A stretch of DNA of 64,000 nt from Paragordius varius (Eukaryota > Nematomorpha), in contig OZ176056.1 of the NCBI GenBank assembly GCA_964247055.1, forward strand, positions 5,332,001 to 5,396,000, in the 5' to 3' direction. A program made the translations under genes and the position numbers. Shown piece after piece: positions 35,082 through 46,940 of this stretch; within the stretch, counting starts at the first letter, position 1, and each line of letters starts with the position of its first letter. The notes under the pieces are model-generated. The model had not been told where the DNA came from. It saw nothing but the letters and a program-made list of their open reading frames with translations, and ran no database searches.

Positions 35082-37132
35082 CAGTGGCGGAACTATAAAT
35101 TGGGGAACCCCGCAAGCTTTAAATACTCGCCAACCTTTCCCCCAAAAAAATCGTTTGAAGTAATCTTTCAAATTGGCGCCTTACTTAGATTCCTAAAAAT
35201 ATATATAAATCTATCCTACATAAAAACTATTCCTAATTCATAAATGGGACAGCTTGTTAAGTGAAGCTATGCGTAGAATACGGGCCTATCTAGGAATAGC
35301 ACCGGGGAAACTGCTTAAATATAAATTAATTGCTAAAAGTTATTTTTTCGGAATTCGGATAAATAAAATTTTGACATTTGTTTAGTCAGAATAATTTATG
35401 GTAATATGGTTTTTTGATAATAGGGCTTCGAACCGGTCCTAAAAAAGTGGAATTAAACCGTTCTTTAATTTTAAAATAACTCTTTTCCTAAAACAGCAAC
35501 AGGTTCCAATACGACTTGATAAATATGAAATAATTTATTGATTAAATCGAACATTAATGTGCGGACCGCCAAGTTTTTAAATTTTGAGAATGGCCCATTA
35601 AAATTGCTGATCACTGTTTTAGTGTGTGATGAAACTTTATCGAAAATTTGTTAACTAAAGATAAATTTTAAAATTACATGAATCAAAGGTTAAAAACATT
35701 AGAAAAATAATGCACATTTATATATCAGCTAACAAATGTTTGCCAATTCTCTTAATAATAAAATATGTGAAATAACAATCATTCTGTTAAAATGAATTTC
35801 CTTCCGGATTACAACACAAAACATTTTTTACAAAATTAAGGTTATTTCTCAATCGGCCAACATTAATGTAAATTGGCCTGCATAAATTGCATATATAATC
35901 AAATTAGATGTTAGAGAATATTGTTATAATAAATGTTTTTCTTTCCCTATTTTTTTTGTTCACTATTAAGGCTAAAATTTATTGGATAGTGAAAAAATGC
36001 ATCTTGTGCTCTTTCTTAACATAAACCCATTTCTTCATAAAAATTTAAATATGTACATTTCACATAACACTTGGATGCAATGCATTCATTTAAGTCTTTC
36101 GATTCAAATTGGAATAGTTAGATACCCCAAGCTTTTTTAAAAATAAACATATCAAATAATATGGAATGACATGACATAGCAAAAATTTGCACTTATATAA
36201 AATAAAAATATATCCAAAAATATACTAGGTTGACTTATTTTAGTGAAAAGCCAAAATTAAAAATTTAGTCAACATGAGATGTATGCATTAAATTTTTTTA
36301 TAAATAATAATTAAACCACTTTTTTTATTTCTATCAATATTAAATGTTTTGAATAAAATATTTCTGTTTTAAAATTATATAAACGCAATATTTTGCAAAT
36401 ATGTTGTAAAATAAAAATGGCGTCAAAATAGTTTGATATGAAACTTTTTTTTTACAAAACTAAATTTTATATAAATGTTTTGGCTTGTTTTAATAATTTT
36501 TATTAGTATAGAAGCATAAATATAATTTAGACCGTTTCTTTAAGTAACATTTTAAAAATATCAACTTAAATATAGGGGTATTTAGACAACCCAATATCGC
36601 ATGAAGTGTTTAATAACAAAATATATCTATCTTAATATATTATTGCAAATGAAATTTTATTTGTAATTATTTTAATTTAACAAAGGCAAAAATTTACATC
36701 TGTCAAAATTTTGTGAATTCTCATAAAATTATAATATTATATTTTTTATAACAAAATAATGGCCTTGGAAATATATTAGCTTCACTTTTAGTCCCAACTA
36801 TCTATTATTTAGTTTTTAACTATATTCACTTTTTAAGGTGTTAACTTGAGAGAAGTTAAAGGTATTCATTATTTATTAACTTATAATAAAACCGCTTATT
36901 AAGATACTGAAAAAATGCATTTTTTTCGCTTTTTCTTCCTTTTCAATATTTTCTTTATTTGCCAGCTTAAAATCAGGCAATCATTACTTATATATCTGTA
37001 AATAATAAAAGGTAAAAAATTCAGGCCCGCAAAATAGAAAGGGGGCCCAAATTTAATAGTATAATAATAAAAGGGCCCCTGTTTTGCCTTGCCCCACACT
37101 GCTCCCCCTAGCTCTCCGTAGTTTCGCCACTG
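35082..37132. mobile_element. hAT-type DNA transposon T0, copy b
   Basis: Counterpart of 10,762-12,806, with the same ends and target duplication and a nested M-family MITE at 36,066-36,610. Confidence 0.8.
36066..36610. mobile_element. MITE family M, copy 1b
   Basis: Counterpart of 11,746-12,287. It keeps TTCGATTCAAATTGG near its left end, from which copy 1 has lost a few bases. Confidence 0.7.
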
Positions 37133-37823
37133 GCCTCACAATCATTAAACGCTACTTGTTTTTTAAATCTATAAAAGCGTTTGTATTGATTGAGAAAATA
37201 TTTGTCTTGTTTACGGAGAATGTTATTGGGAAATTTGATCAATTGTTTGGGAAAACGTTTCGTTTGATTGGGAAAACATTTCCATTGAATATGATTATTA
37301 AGTATACAAGAATAATAGTATGATTACACATTTGTTACAAGACAACAACTAAACTTCACAACTATATTGGAACCAATTAAAACTTTGTTTCCAGATATTC
37401 ATACAGTATAACCTGACTTACAGTTTGATTTTTGGGTTTAGGCAGATAAAATTAACACAAATGATATATTCTAGCCCTTTTGAATCATAAAATTTGAAAT
37501 TATACATATGCAAAATTGACAAATATTTCATTTTTAAAAATATGACTGTAAAAACTACTATATGGACTACACAATGATCTTAGTCCTTATCAAAATTACG
37601 CAATTTAAAATATTGTTTTAAAGAAGCAATAATATTTGATTGCGTTAAAGCTATAGATGGTTAGGGGACCTTATGCGGACGATGGGCGCGTTTTTAACAG
37701 CCCCTTAAAGCACTACCTCTTTAAATCAAAAAATATCTTTTAAAATAATTTTTACATTAAAATACATTATTAAACCATAGATAAAACATTGAGACTTTTG
37801 CCATTATGTAATATAAAATCTAC

Positions 37824-37871
37824 CAATTGGAGCGCCCTGTCTTCTCGATTGACTCTTTTTTTCGTTTGAAA
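37824..37871 (-). CDS. Microexon type E, copy 2b
   Basis: 48 nt, identical to 13,483-13,530 (SNEKKSQSRRQGAPI). Confidence 0.66.
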
Positions 37872-38375
37872 CTAGAATTATTATGAAAAATAAAGTCTTA
37901 AATTTATATAATTATATTATAAAAAGTATCATTATAAGGTTTCAATTTTTCTGTAGAATATCCCGTGCCTCTAAGTATGCAATTAAGCAATTACGCATGA
38001 TTAAAATAAATAGGCTGTTAAATTTTTTTGCATATTTTGTATACTTTTTACACCGAATTAAGCATGATATAATTAAATAAGAAAATAATTAATAACATAA
38101 AATTTTTTTAAAACTAATTTGTATAAATATCCTTTTACGATAAAATTATGCGCCATTAAAATCAAATAATATGTTTATAAGGCGCACTTTTTTTAAAAAA
38201 ACTTTAAAGTATTAGTTAACTATGTGTTTTTCAATTCAATTTATAATAACAAAGTTTGCCTCAACATATGTTAAATCATAAATAGTAAAAATTCTATGAT
38301 CTCTGCACTTTAATTATTGATGTTTTTAGTAATTCCAAGATCTTAGCAAATAAATCAATTAAAAAAAATAAATAC

Positions 38376-38438
38376 CAGCCATAGTATTTGATTTTCCATT
38401 TTCTTTAGCTTCCATCCCAGATCCCTTATTTGCTACTT
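38376..38438 (-). CDS. Microexon type A, copy 5b
   Basis: 63 nt, VANKGSGMEAKENGKSNTMA; one Arg-to-Lys difference from copy 1. Confidence 0.7.
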
Positions 38439-39163
38439 CTGGATATTTTAAAATATATACTCTATAATTGATATATCTAAGTTAATGGTAAATCGGTCAA
38501 AAATGTAGTTTTTATAATTTAGAGAAAACCCACTATATCTCTCAATCGGAAAATATATAATCTCAAAATGATGATTTTCAGCAGTCGGCTATTAAAGAAT
38601 AAATTGATATAATTTTTACAACAAGTAAGTGATGTGGTGAACATCACATGTTTAAATAATTTACATTTTTAAATCTAATAATTTGACTTTTATTGAAAAA
38701 GCTTTCAAATAATATATATAAAAAAGTTTAATAATCCATCACATTGAAATAATTAAATTTAATTTAATTTCTTGAATATAATCGGACTTTCATCAAAATT
38801 TAATTATTTAAAAATATTTTCAAACTTGACCTCATCGGAGTTAAATAATATGTTTGCAAAATTATTCTGCATAAAAAGATATTTACAATTTCACCTAAGC
38901 AAACTTTACAATTGGGGATTTATAATTATCAATCCATTTAAAGAGAATCTTATGTTATTTGTTCGGTGACTTTTTAGTTCATGTCACCTAAGTTTACTGC
39001 AAAATCAATTTCTGCCCTTATTTTGGTGTTATGTTACATTTCTGAATAAGACCATAAATATGATAATATAAATAATAAATTAATTAGACAATGTTACTCT
39101 AAATTATATCGAACCAATGATATAACAAATATAACTTTTAGCTATTATACGATAAAAATATAC

Positions 39164-39208
39164 CTGTATTTGTTGTACTGTTAGCAGGAACATCCATCTT
39201 TTCTTCGT
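39164..39208 (-). CDS. Microexon type B, copy 3b
   Basis: 45 nt, EEKMDVPANSTTNT, identical to 14,822-14,866. Confidence 0.7.
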
Positions 39209-39314
39209 CTTCAAATATTATTTAGAGTAAAGTATGTAATATTTTACATTGTTATATTAATACTAAAACATCATCAATAAAATGCAAGGTCTAAAATTTA
39301 TAAGAATATATTGC

Positions 39315-40487
39315 AAGTGGCGGAACTATAAACTGTGGGCACCCCCGCAAGCTTTAAATATTGGCCAACCTTTACCCCAAAAAAATCGTTTAAAGTTATC
39401 TTTTGACCTGCGTCTCACTTAGATTCCTCAAATATTTAAACCTACCCTACTATGAAGACTAAATTCCTAATTCATAAATGGGACTGCTTGTTAAGTATCG
39501 CTTTCTTAATTTTGATTGGCATGCTCACATATTCGTTGATATAAACACCTTGTCAACATATGCGTAGAATACGGGCCTATCTAGGAATAGCAGTTGGAAA
39601 ACTGCTTAAATATAAATGAATTGCTAAAAATTATTTTTTCGGAATTCGGATAAATAAAATTTTGACATTTTATTAGTCGGAATAAAATATTTTTTATGGT
39701 ATAGTGGTTTTTTGATATTATAATAAGAGGGCTTTGAACCGGTCCTTAAAAAGTGGAATTAGAAATGGTCTTTAATTTGAAAATGAATCTTTTCTTAAAA
39801 CAGCAACAGGTTCCAATACGACTTGATAAATATGAAAGAATGGATTGATTAAATGGAACATTAATGTGCGTACCGCCAAGTTTTTAAATTTTAAGAATGG
39901 TCCATTAACACTTGGATACAACACACTCATTTTAGTCCTTCGATTCAAATTGGGGTAGTTCGATACCCCAGGCCTGTTTAAAATCAAATACTTCAAAAAG
40001 TATGGAAGCAATCGAAAACATGGCAAAATTTTGCACTTATATAACATTAATAAACCGAAATATATAAAAAAATTTATTCAAAACTACTTGATATTACTTA
40101 TTTTGAGCTAAAACTGAAAGGTAAAAATTTAGTCAGCGTGAAATGTGTCAAATTGTAAAATTAAAAAATAATACAAATTAAACCGCTTTTTCTACTTCTA
40201 TCAATGTTAGATGTAATTTATATATGAAATACTTTAGTTTTACCCTTAAAATTAAATACGATATTTTGCAAAATTTGTGTAATCGAAGTAGTTTGAGATG
40301 GAACTTTTTTTTCCAAAAAAATTTTATCTAAATATTTTGGCTTTATATTATATTTATCAGGATAGAAGCATAAATTTAAATTGGGACCGTTTCCTTCAGT
40401 AATTATTTAAAAATTTTAATTTAAATTTAGTCTGGGGTATTTAGATACCCCAATTTGTATCGAAGTGTGTAAATTGCCGAACAACTG
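39315..40487. mobile_element. hAT-type element H with nested MITE, copy b
   Basis: Counterpart of 14,973-16,149. Confidence 0.62.
39907..40468. mobile_element. MITE family M, copy 2b
   Basis: Counterpart of 15,565-16,131, with a slightly better-kept right end (TTTAGATACCCCAATTTG). Confidence 0.72.
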
Positions 40488-40524
40488 TTATTAAAATAAA
40501 CTTTTTGCTATTAAATGAAAAATC

Positions 40525-40580
40525 CAATTGAATTAGTATTATTTTTAGCGGCACATTGTCCATGTTTTTTCCTTCGGAAT
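40525..40580 (-). pseudogene. Microexon type B, dead copy b
   Basis: Same one-base loss and lost donor as at 16,187. Confidence 0.6.
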
Positions 40581-41454
40581 CTTAAATATTATTTAGAGTG
40601 AAGTATTTAATAATATCCATTGTTTTATTAATACCAACAGTAATAAAATGCGTCTAAAATTCATATGAATATATTGCGAAAAGGGTTTTGTAATCAAAAA
40701 ATATACCCTTATAGCCTCATAATCATTAAACGCTACTAGTTTTATAAATCTAAAAAAGCGTTTTTATTGATTGATGAAATATTTGTATTGTTTGAGAAAA
40801 ATGCTATAAATAAATGGGAATATCGATCAAAGTGTTTCGACTGTTTGGGAAAAACATCATATTGACTGGTAAAACGTTTCGATTGAATATGATTGTTAAA
40901 CATACATCAATTACAGTATGATTACACATTTATTTCAAGATAACAACTCAATTTAATAATTATATTTTGGAATTAACTAATCAAAACTTTGTTTCAGATA
41001 TTAATACAGGCGATTCAGTGTAAATTATTTTTATAGCAGATGTATTTATCACAATTGACTTCGCGATCCGCATTTTAGGATCAAAAATCCGAAGGGTCAC
41101 ATTATCGAAATTGAGCAACATTTTATTTAATTTTTAACATGACTGTAAAAACTAATATTTATTTACATAATGTTGTTAATTTTTGCCAAAATTATCGAAA
41201 TAGGAAAATTTGTTTTGGAAACAAAATTTTTTGATCCCAAATCTATATAAATGGTTAGAGACCGAAGGATGATAGGCTGTGTTTTTACCCTGTGTAGTGT
41301 ACTACCTTAATTGTGATACCATGTATTAAAATAATATCCACATAAACGTGAAAATAAATTTAAGAAATAACTTTTATAAATAAGATTTTTACTATAAAAT
41401 ATATTAATAAACCACTGATAAAAAAACTTTTGCCATTTATAATATATAATCTAC

Positions 41455-41514
41455 CAGTTGTAGTGTTAGGGGCTTCAAAATCACCATTGGTTTGAATCTT
41501 ATTTTGTTTTGACT
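41455..41514 (-). CDS. Microexon type E, copy 3b
   Basis: 60 nt, acceptor CTATAG, donor GTAGAT, phase 1-1. Codons SKQNKIQTNGDFEAPNTTT: four replacements against 17,122 (Asn-Ile, Glu-Gln, Glu-Asp, His-Pro). The flanking intron is also more diverged here than elsewhere in the duplication. Confidence 0.68.
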
Positions 41515-41583
41515 CTATAGTTTTTATTTTAATTAAAGTTTTAAAATATAATTATATTCATAAAAGATTCAATTTTTCTGCAG

Positions 41584-41758
41584 TTCGAACCGGTCTAAAA
41601 AAGTAGAATTAGAACCGGGCTTTAATTTCAAAATGAATCGCTTCCTAAAACAGCAATAGGTTCCAATGCGACTTCATAAATATGAAATAATGTATTGATT
41701 AAATGGAACATTAATGTGCGGACCGACAAGTTTTTAAATTTTGAGTGCCGACCATTGT
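41584..41758. mobile_element. hAT-type element H, right fragment at rearrangement
   Basis: Copy 2 switches from unit intron straight into TTCGAACCGGTCTAAAAAAG of H, then leaves it near GACCATTG. This marks a deletion relative to copy 1. Confidence 0.6.
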
Positions 41759-41966
41759 TTTGTTACTCCTTATCAAAATTACGAAATCGGAAATATTGTT
41801 TTAAAGAAGCAATATTATTTGATTGCGTTAAAGCTATAGAAATGGTTAGGGAACCTTATGCTGACGATGGGCCGCTTTTTTAACAGCCCCTTAAAGCACT
41901 ACCTCTTTAAATCAAAAAATATCTTTTTAAATAATTACTTTTGCCATTATGTAATATAAAATCTAC
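41759..41966. other. Unit intron, no gene
   Basis: Matches 19,700-19,897. The 62-codon plus frame at 41695-41883 is not called. Confidence 0.55.
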
Positions 41967-42026
41967 CAATGGGAGTGTTACGGTCTTCAGGCTGTCCACT
42001 CGATTCACTCTTATTTTCTTTTGCCA
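41967..42026 (-). CDS. Microexon type E, copy 4b
   Basis: 60 nt, acceptor CTTTAG, donor GTAGAT, phase 1-1. Codons AKENKSESSGQPEDRNTPI. Against 19,898 it has two extra codons and one Lys-to-Asn change. Confidence 0.68.
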
Positions 42027-42136
42027 CTAAAGTTATTATGAAAAATAAAGTCTTAAATTTATATAATTATATTATAAATTATATCATTATAAGATTTCAA
42101 TTTTTCTGTAGGATATCTGATAAAAAATTGAAACTT

Positions 42137-42176
42137 TTTGCATTATCACTGGATTCACTGTTATTTTCTTTTGACA
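42137..42176 (-). pseudogene. Type E exon fragment b
   Basis: Counterpart of 20,060-20,101. It reads SKENNSESSDNA without a stop, but has no AG acceptor and no donor. Confidence 0.5.
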
Positions 42177-42724
42177 CGAAAGATATTATTTTAAATGAAT
42201 AAATTTATATAATTATAATTATAAAATATATCAATATGAGGTTTCAATTTTCTTGTAGGATAACCCTTGCCTCTAAGTATGCAATTAAGCTATTACGCAT
42301 CATTCAGATAAATAGGCTGTTAAATATTCTTGCATTTTTTGAACAAAACACCGAATTCGTATGTTAAAATTGAAGAAAAAAATAATTATAGACATATCAT
42401 AATAAGTAGTTACAACAAAACCAATTTGTTTAATAATCTTTTTATGTTAAAATTAATATAAAATAGCCTACTAAATTTTTTTCGATATAGTGCCATACCG
42501 CTAATGATAACATTATTGCAATCAATAATTATTACTAAACTTAGAATGTGCTTTTAAATATACTAACAATATGTAGTGCCTCACCATTTATCAAATCATA
42601 AATAGTAAAAATTCTATGAGCTTTCAGACACTATAACTATTGATGATTTTAGTTACAATCCTTTTTTTTCAAAGAAAATTTGTATCAAAGATCTTGGCAA
42701 AAAATTAATTGAAAAAATAAATAC

Positions 42725-42787
42725 CAGAGATATTGCTAGGTTTTACACTCTCTCTAGGTTTCATATCAGATCCAGCATTTGTTTCTT
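42725..42787 (-). CDS. Microexon type A, copy 9
   Basis: 63 nt, acceptor CTTTAG, donor GTATTT, phase 1-1. Codons ETNAGSDMKPRESVKPSNIS. The most divergent full-length A copy, although its introns stay close to those of other units. Confidence 0.68.
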
Positions 42788-43998
42788 CTAAAGATTTTAA
42801 AATACATAATAATAATTATTATTCAATCAAATTAAATGCTAAATCGGTCATAAATGTATCATAATTTTCATTCAACTCACTAATTCTAAAATTTATCATA
42901 AACAGGTTAGTTGCACATTTAACCTAACAATCAAACTTTACAGTTGGGATTTATTATAAAACGTTAAATATTCAGTCAAAGATATCAATATATAGAGTCT
43001 TATATTTATTTGTTTTATAAGCGACTTTTACGGTCATGTCATCTAAGTTATTGTAAAATTATTTTTTTGTATTTGGGTATTGCCCTTATTGCTGATATTA
43101 CATCATATTTTTCTAAAATTGCTTATATATTAATTATGCTAAAAGAAAAATACGATTTTTTCTTCTAAGTTATTATCTGATAATATCATAATAATTTAAT
43201 ATCTCAAATTTATCATTTTATTTTTAATTATGGTTATTTTTCATTTTTTGCCTAATTTTGATTTTCTATCAATATTTGAAAAACTAAGTCGTTTATATAA
43301 AAATTTTCTGCAAAAAATTCGCTGGTTAGAACTTAATGGAAAAAAATAGATATAAAAATTGACCTTCTTTTTTACACACAGTGAAATAGTTGTTAACTAA
43401 TTTATATCTAAAATATTTTTAAAGATTAATATGCCGTAAATTGGCTTTTCGATTAGCAATCACAAGTTGGAAATAACTTTCTTAAATCTTGGGCCCTATA
43501 ACAATTTTCTTACATATTTTTACGAGATTGTATATCATAATTTTGTGTTTAAAAATTAAAAATTCGCATATAAAAGATTAAATTTGAGCCATGTCAAAAA
43601 TTAAATTATTTAGGCATGGGAATCATGTATTAAATATTACATTAAAATTATTTTTATTCAAAAAAAACGATTAATATATCTATAATCCAAACTTCTCAAA
43701 ACTTAATATAAAACAAATAGCCTACTAAAACTTTTTACGCTAATGATACCTATGAATTTTTACATAAATATTGTGCCATCAAAACACAAATGTCTATTTT
43801 GGCGAAAAATATAGTAGAATGTTTTTTTGAATTCAATATATATATTAAATAATTTTAATGGCTTAACATATCTCAAATTATAAATTTTAAAAATTGTATG
43901 ACCTCTAAAACACTGTAATTATGTTGATTTTAGTTGCAATCCTTTTTTAAGATAATTTGTGAGAAACAATCAAGAAAAATAATTAGATAACTATATAC
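42788..43998. other. Rearranged intron, no gene
   Basis: 42,840-43,100 is unit-type intron with a dead V candidate. 43,100-43,540 resembles 1,250-1,560. 43,540-44,215 matches 62,095-62,780 almost exactly. No type B exon was found here. Confidence 0.5.
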
Positions 43999-44052
43999 CA
44001 GTGATATTCTTTGGTTTTACATTTTCTTCCATTCTAGATCCCTTTGTTACTT
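43999..44052 (-). CDS. Microexon type A, copy 10
   Basis: 54 nt, acceptor AATCCAG, donor GTATAT, phase 1-1. Codons VTKGSRMEENVKPKNIT. Nearly identical to 62,555 except Lys for Asn, which removes an NGS sequon. Confidence 0.68.
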
Positions 44053-44328
44053 CTGGATTTTATAATACATAATATAACTAATATATCTAAGTTAAATATT
44101 GCGAAATCGGTCATAAATGTAGTTTTTATAATTTTCATACAACCCACTAGATATCTCAATCGGAAAATATAGAATAACTCAAAATGATTTTTAGTAGTCG
44201 GCTATTTTTGACGAGTAAGTAAAGTGTGTGAACATCAGATGTTTAAATAATTCACATTTTTAAATTTAATGATTTGGCTACTTTTGAAAAAGCTTTCATA
44301 TAGTATATAAAATAAAGTGTAATAATCC

Positions 44329-46297
44329 CATAGGGGTACCGATGGGGGGGCAAGGGGGTGCATCATGCCCCGGGCACCGGGGGCGCCTAAATGATCATTT
44401 TAAATTAGTAAATTATTCAAAATAATTACAACTTTCAAGCAAATTTTTTCGCAAATTACGTAATAATACCTAAAATAATATGAAAATATAAATGAGATCA
44501 AGAACAAACATTATGCAAAAAACAACTTTCATGTAGGTATTCCCTTCAACATGTGAAAACTTATTTGTTCGCTTAACACTTGAATACAACACATTCATTT
44601 TAGTCCTTAGATTCACATTGGGGTAGTGGGATACCCCTGGCTTGTTTAAAGTTAATTGCCTAAAAACTATCAATGGAATTGAAACCAAAAAGTTTGCACT
44701 TTTATAACATCAATGAACCGAAATATAAAAAAAATTATTCATAAATACTTGATACATATTTTAAGGTAAAACCCAAAGCTAAAAATCTAGTTAACGTGAC
44801 ATGTGTGTATTAGCAAAATTCAAAATAATAAATAAATAAACCACTTTTCTGTTTCTATCAATGTTAGATATGATTTAAATAAAAAATTAGCTTAAATATT
44901 AGCTTTAAAATTAAATAAACATGATATTTTGTAAAAACGTTGTAAAATAAAGAGGGCGTCGAACTAGTTTGATATGTAATTTTTTTTCAACATTAAATTT
45001 TATTTGATATCGGCTCATTTATATAATTTTTATTGATATAAAAGCAAAAATTTAAATTATAACCGTTTCGTTCAGTAGTTTTTTAAAAATATCAACTTAA
45101 ATATAGTTAGGGATATTTAGATTCCCCAATTTGGATCGAAGTGTTTAACGTTTCTTTATCACGCGCATATTCTTAATTCTTTTATTGCTTTTAATAAAAT
45201 TTTCTTCTCCCTCTTCAAAACATATCTTCTATTCTTATAATTATAATTACATTTTTATTTTAATCATATTCAATTTTACAACCCAATTTTATTTATTTAA
45301 ATCCCCAAGATGATTCCATCTCTAACAAGATAGGTTTTTATTATTAATATAGCCTTGTATTTTTTATAATTCCTTCATTTTCATCAGATATAACTGCCTA
45401 AACTCAGCGGTTACGCAAATAGGAGACCAAAAATCCAGGAGAATAAAACAAATAAAATGCGAATGAGTATGAATTTAACGGAAATATTAAATATAACATT
45501 GAAAAAAGTGTATACGACACAAACATAACGGTATTCCTTATAATAATAACTTTAATACACTTGAAACCCTAGTTATTGATCCAATAAATATACAAATATA
45601 CCACTAGTAATTCCAAGCGCTATACCTACAGAGTTTTGTGATGTCGCATTTTAAAAATTTCCTAATAATAATGTTCCCGTAATATCTGATCCACTTCGCA
45701 CAGAAAGGATTATTCGTGGATCTCAAAGATTTCAGAATAAATGCAATCTCTTTAAAACAAAAAATCATCGTTCAATGCCCCAATCTTGTTTTTTTCCACA
45801 TGTCGGTAAAAAAGAAGGATTTGAAGTTGAGAGGTCTTAACTTTTCATTCACCAAAGAACAGATCTGGGTATTGTTTTAGATGCCTACTTTTTGATCGAC
45901 CTAATTCCATCACCTTTTATAACTCCGCATGGTTTTAATAAATGGAGGGGAAAATCAATCCATCATCAAATAGCCTCAATGATCGGGAAGCATTTACTTG
46001 GAAAGAGGCAGAAAGAAGATTGATAAATACAGGAATCGATTCTGCTCTAGAAACTCATATACAATCGGAAAAGGATCTCTGGTGAAATATTTTTCATCGA
46101 ATATTGGCCTCCATGAAATTTCTAATCACCCAATATTTCCCTTTTAGAGGACATGTTCAAATTATAATGTACTTATCTATGGTGTTAAAGTTGCAACGTT
46201 TGTATTTTTTCAATAGATTTTTTTATTGGCTTTCAAAAAGAGGGGGCGCCATAAGAGTTTTATGCCCCGGGCGACACAAATGCTCGGTACGCCACTG
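44329..46297 (+). mobile_element. hAT DNA transposon with decayed ZMYM1-like transposase (T1)
   Basis: The ends are CATAGGGGTACCGA and, inverted, CAGTGGCGTACCGA. The 8-bp target duplication AATAATCC (44,321-44,328 and 46,298-46,305) is perfect, and sister units show the uninterrupted site. At 45,780-46,200 the plus strand carries pieces like the TTF-type zinc-finger/ZMYM1 group of hAT proteins (FNKWRGK, TWKEAERRLIN, ILASMKFLITQYFPFRGH). The reading is broken by stops and a frame change, and the catalytic domain is missing. An M-family MITE is nested at 44,575-45,145. Confidence 0.82.
44575..45145. mobile_element. MITE family M, copy 3, nested in T1
   Basis: AACACTTGAATACAA to GGATCGAAGTGTT, flanked by TTAA-like bases. 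Because it lies inside T1, M elements were mobile after T1 arrived. Confidence 0.72.
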
Positions 46298-46305
46298 AAT
46301 AATCC

Positions 46306-46557
46306 ATCAGATTAAAATAATCAAATTAAATTTAATTTTTTGAATATAATCGATTAAAAAATTTAAAAATCATTTTTCAAACTTGGCCTCATCGGAAATA
46401 ATATGTTTGGAAAATTATTCTACATAAAATGATAGTTACAATTTCATCTAACAAGCAAATACAATTTGAGGTTTATAATTATCAATCCATTTAAAGAGAA
46501 TCTTATGTTATTTGTTTTCTAAGCAGTGACTTTTAAGTTCATATCATCTAAGTTTAC
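46306..46557. other. Unit intron, no gene
   Basis: Resumes the B-A intron exactly where T1 interrupted it. Confidence 0.6.
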
Positions 46558-46587
46558 TGTAAAATAATTTTTTGGATTTGGGCACCA
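46558..46587 (-). CDS. Candidate microexon type V
   Basis: 30 nt, GGGCAG/GTAAAC, phase 1-1, codons VPKSKKLFY. Weak for the reason given at 10,395. Confidence 0.3.
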
Positions 46588-46741
46588 CTGCCCTTATTTT
46601 GGTTTTATGTTACATTTCAGAATAAGACCATAAATATGATAATATAAATAAAAAATTAATTAGACAATGTTACTCTAATTTATATTGAACCATTAATATA
46701 AGAAATATAACTTTTAGCTATTATACGAAAAAAAAATATAC

Positions 46742-46795
46742 CAATTGTATTAGTATTATTGTTAGCAGGAACATTGCCCATGTTGTCTTCGGAAT
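46742..46795 (-). CDS. Microexon type B, copy 7
   Basis: 54 nt, acceptor TTTGAAG, donor GTATAT, phase 1-1. Codons SEDNMGNVPANNNTNTI, sequon NNT. Confidence 0.7.
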
Positions 46796-46940
46796 CTTCA
46801 AATAATATTTAGAGTAAAGTATTTAATATTTTACACTGTTATATGAATAAAACATCATTAGTAAAATGCAAGGTGTAATATTTATCTGAATATATTGCAA
46901 AAAGGGTTGTGCAGTTAAAATATGCCCTTATAGCCTCACA

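Larger units (their letters stand above)
24490..41583. repeat. Copy 2 of the ~24.5-kb tandem duplication
   Basis: Matches 1-17,247 with few base changes. Differences include about 176 bp lost near 24,740, a changed block at 25,161-25,235 and a diverged patch at about 29,105-29,240. Divergence rises over the last 500 bases. Beyond 41,583 the copies part: copy 2 jumps to sequence like 18,967 onward. All exons and transposons inside have a counterpart in copy 1. Long gaps between the exons listed below hold the same introns as copy 1. Confidence 0.93.
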
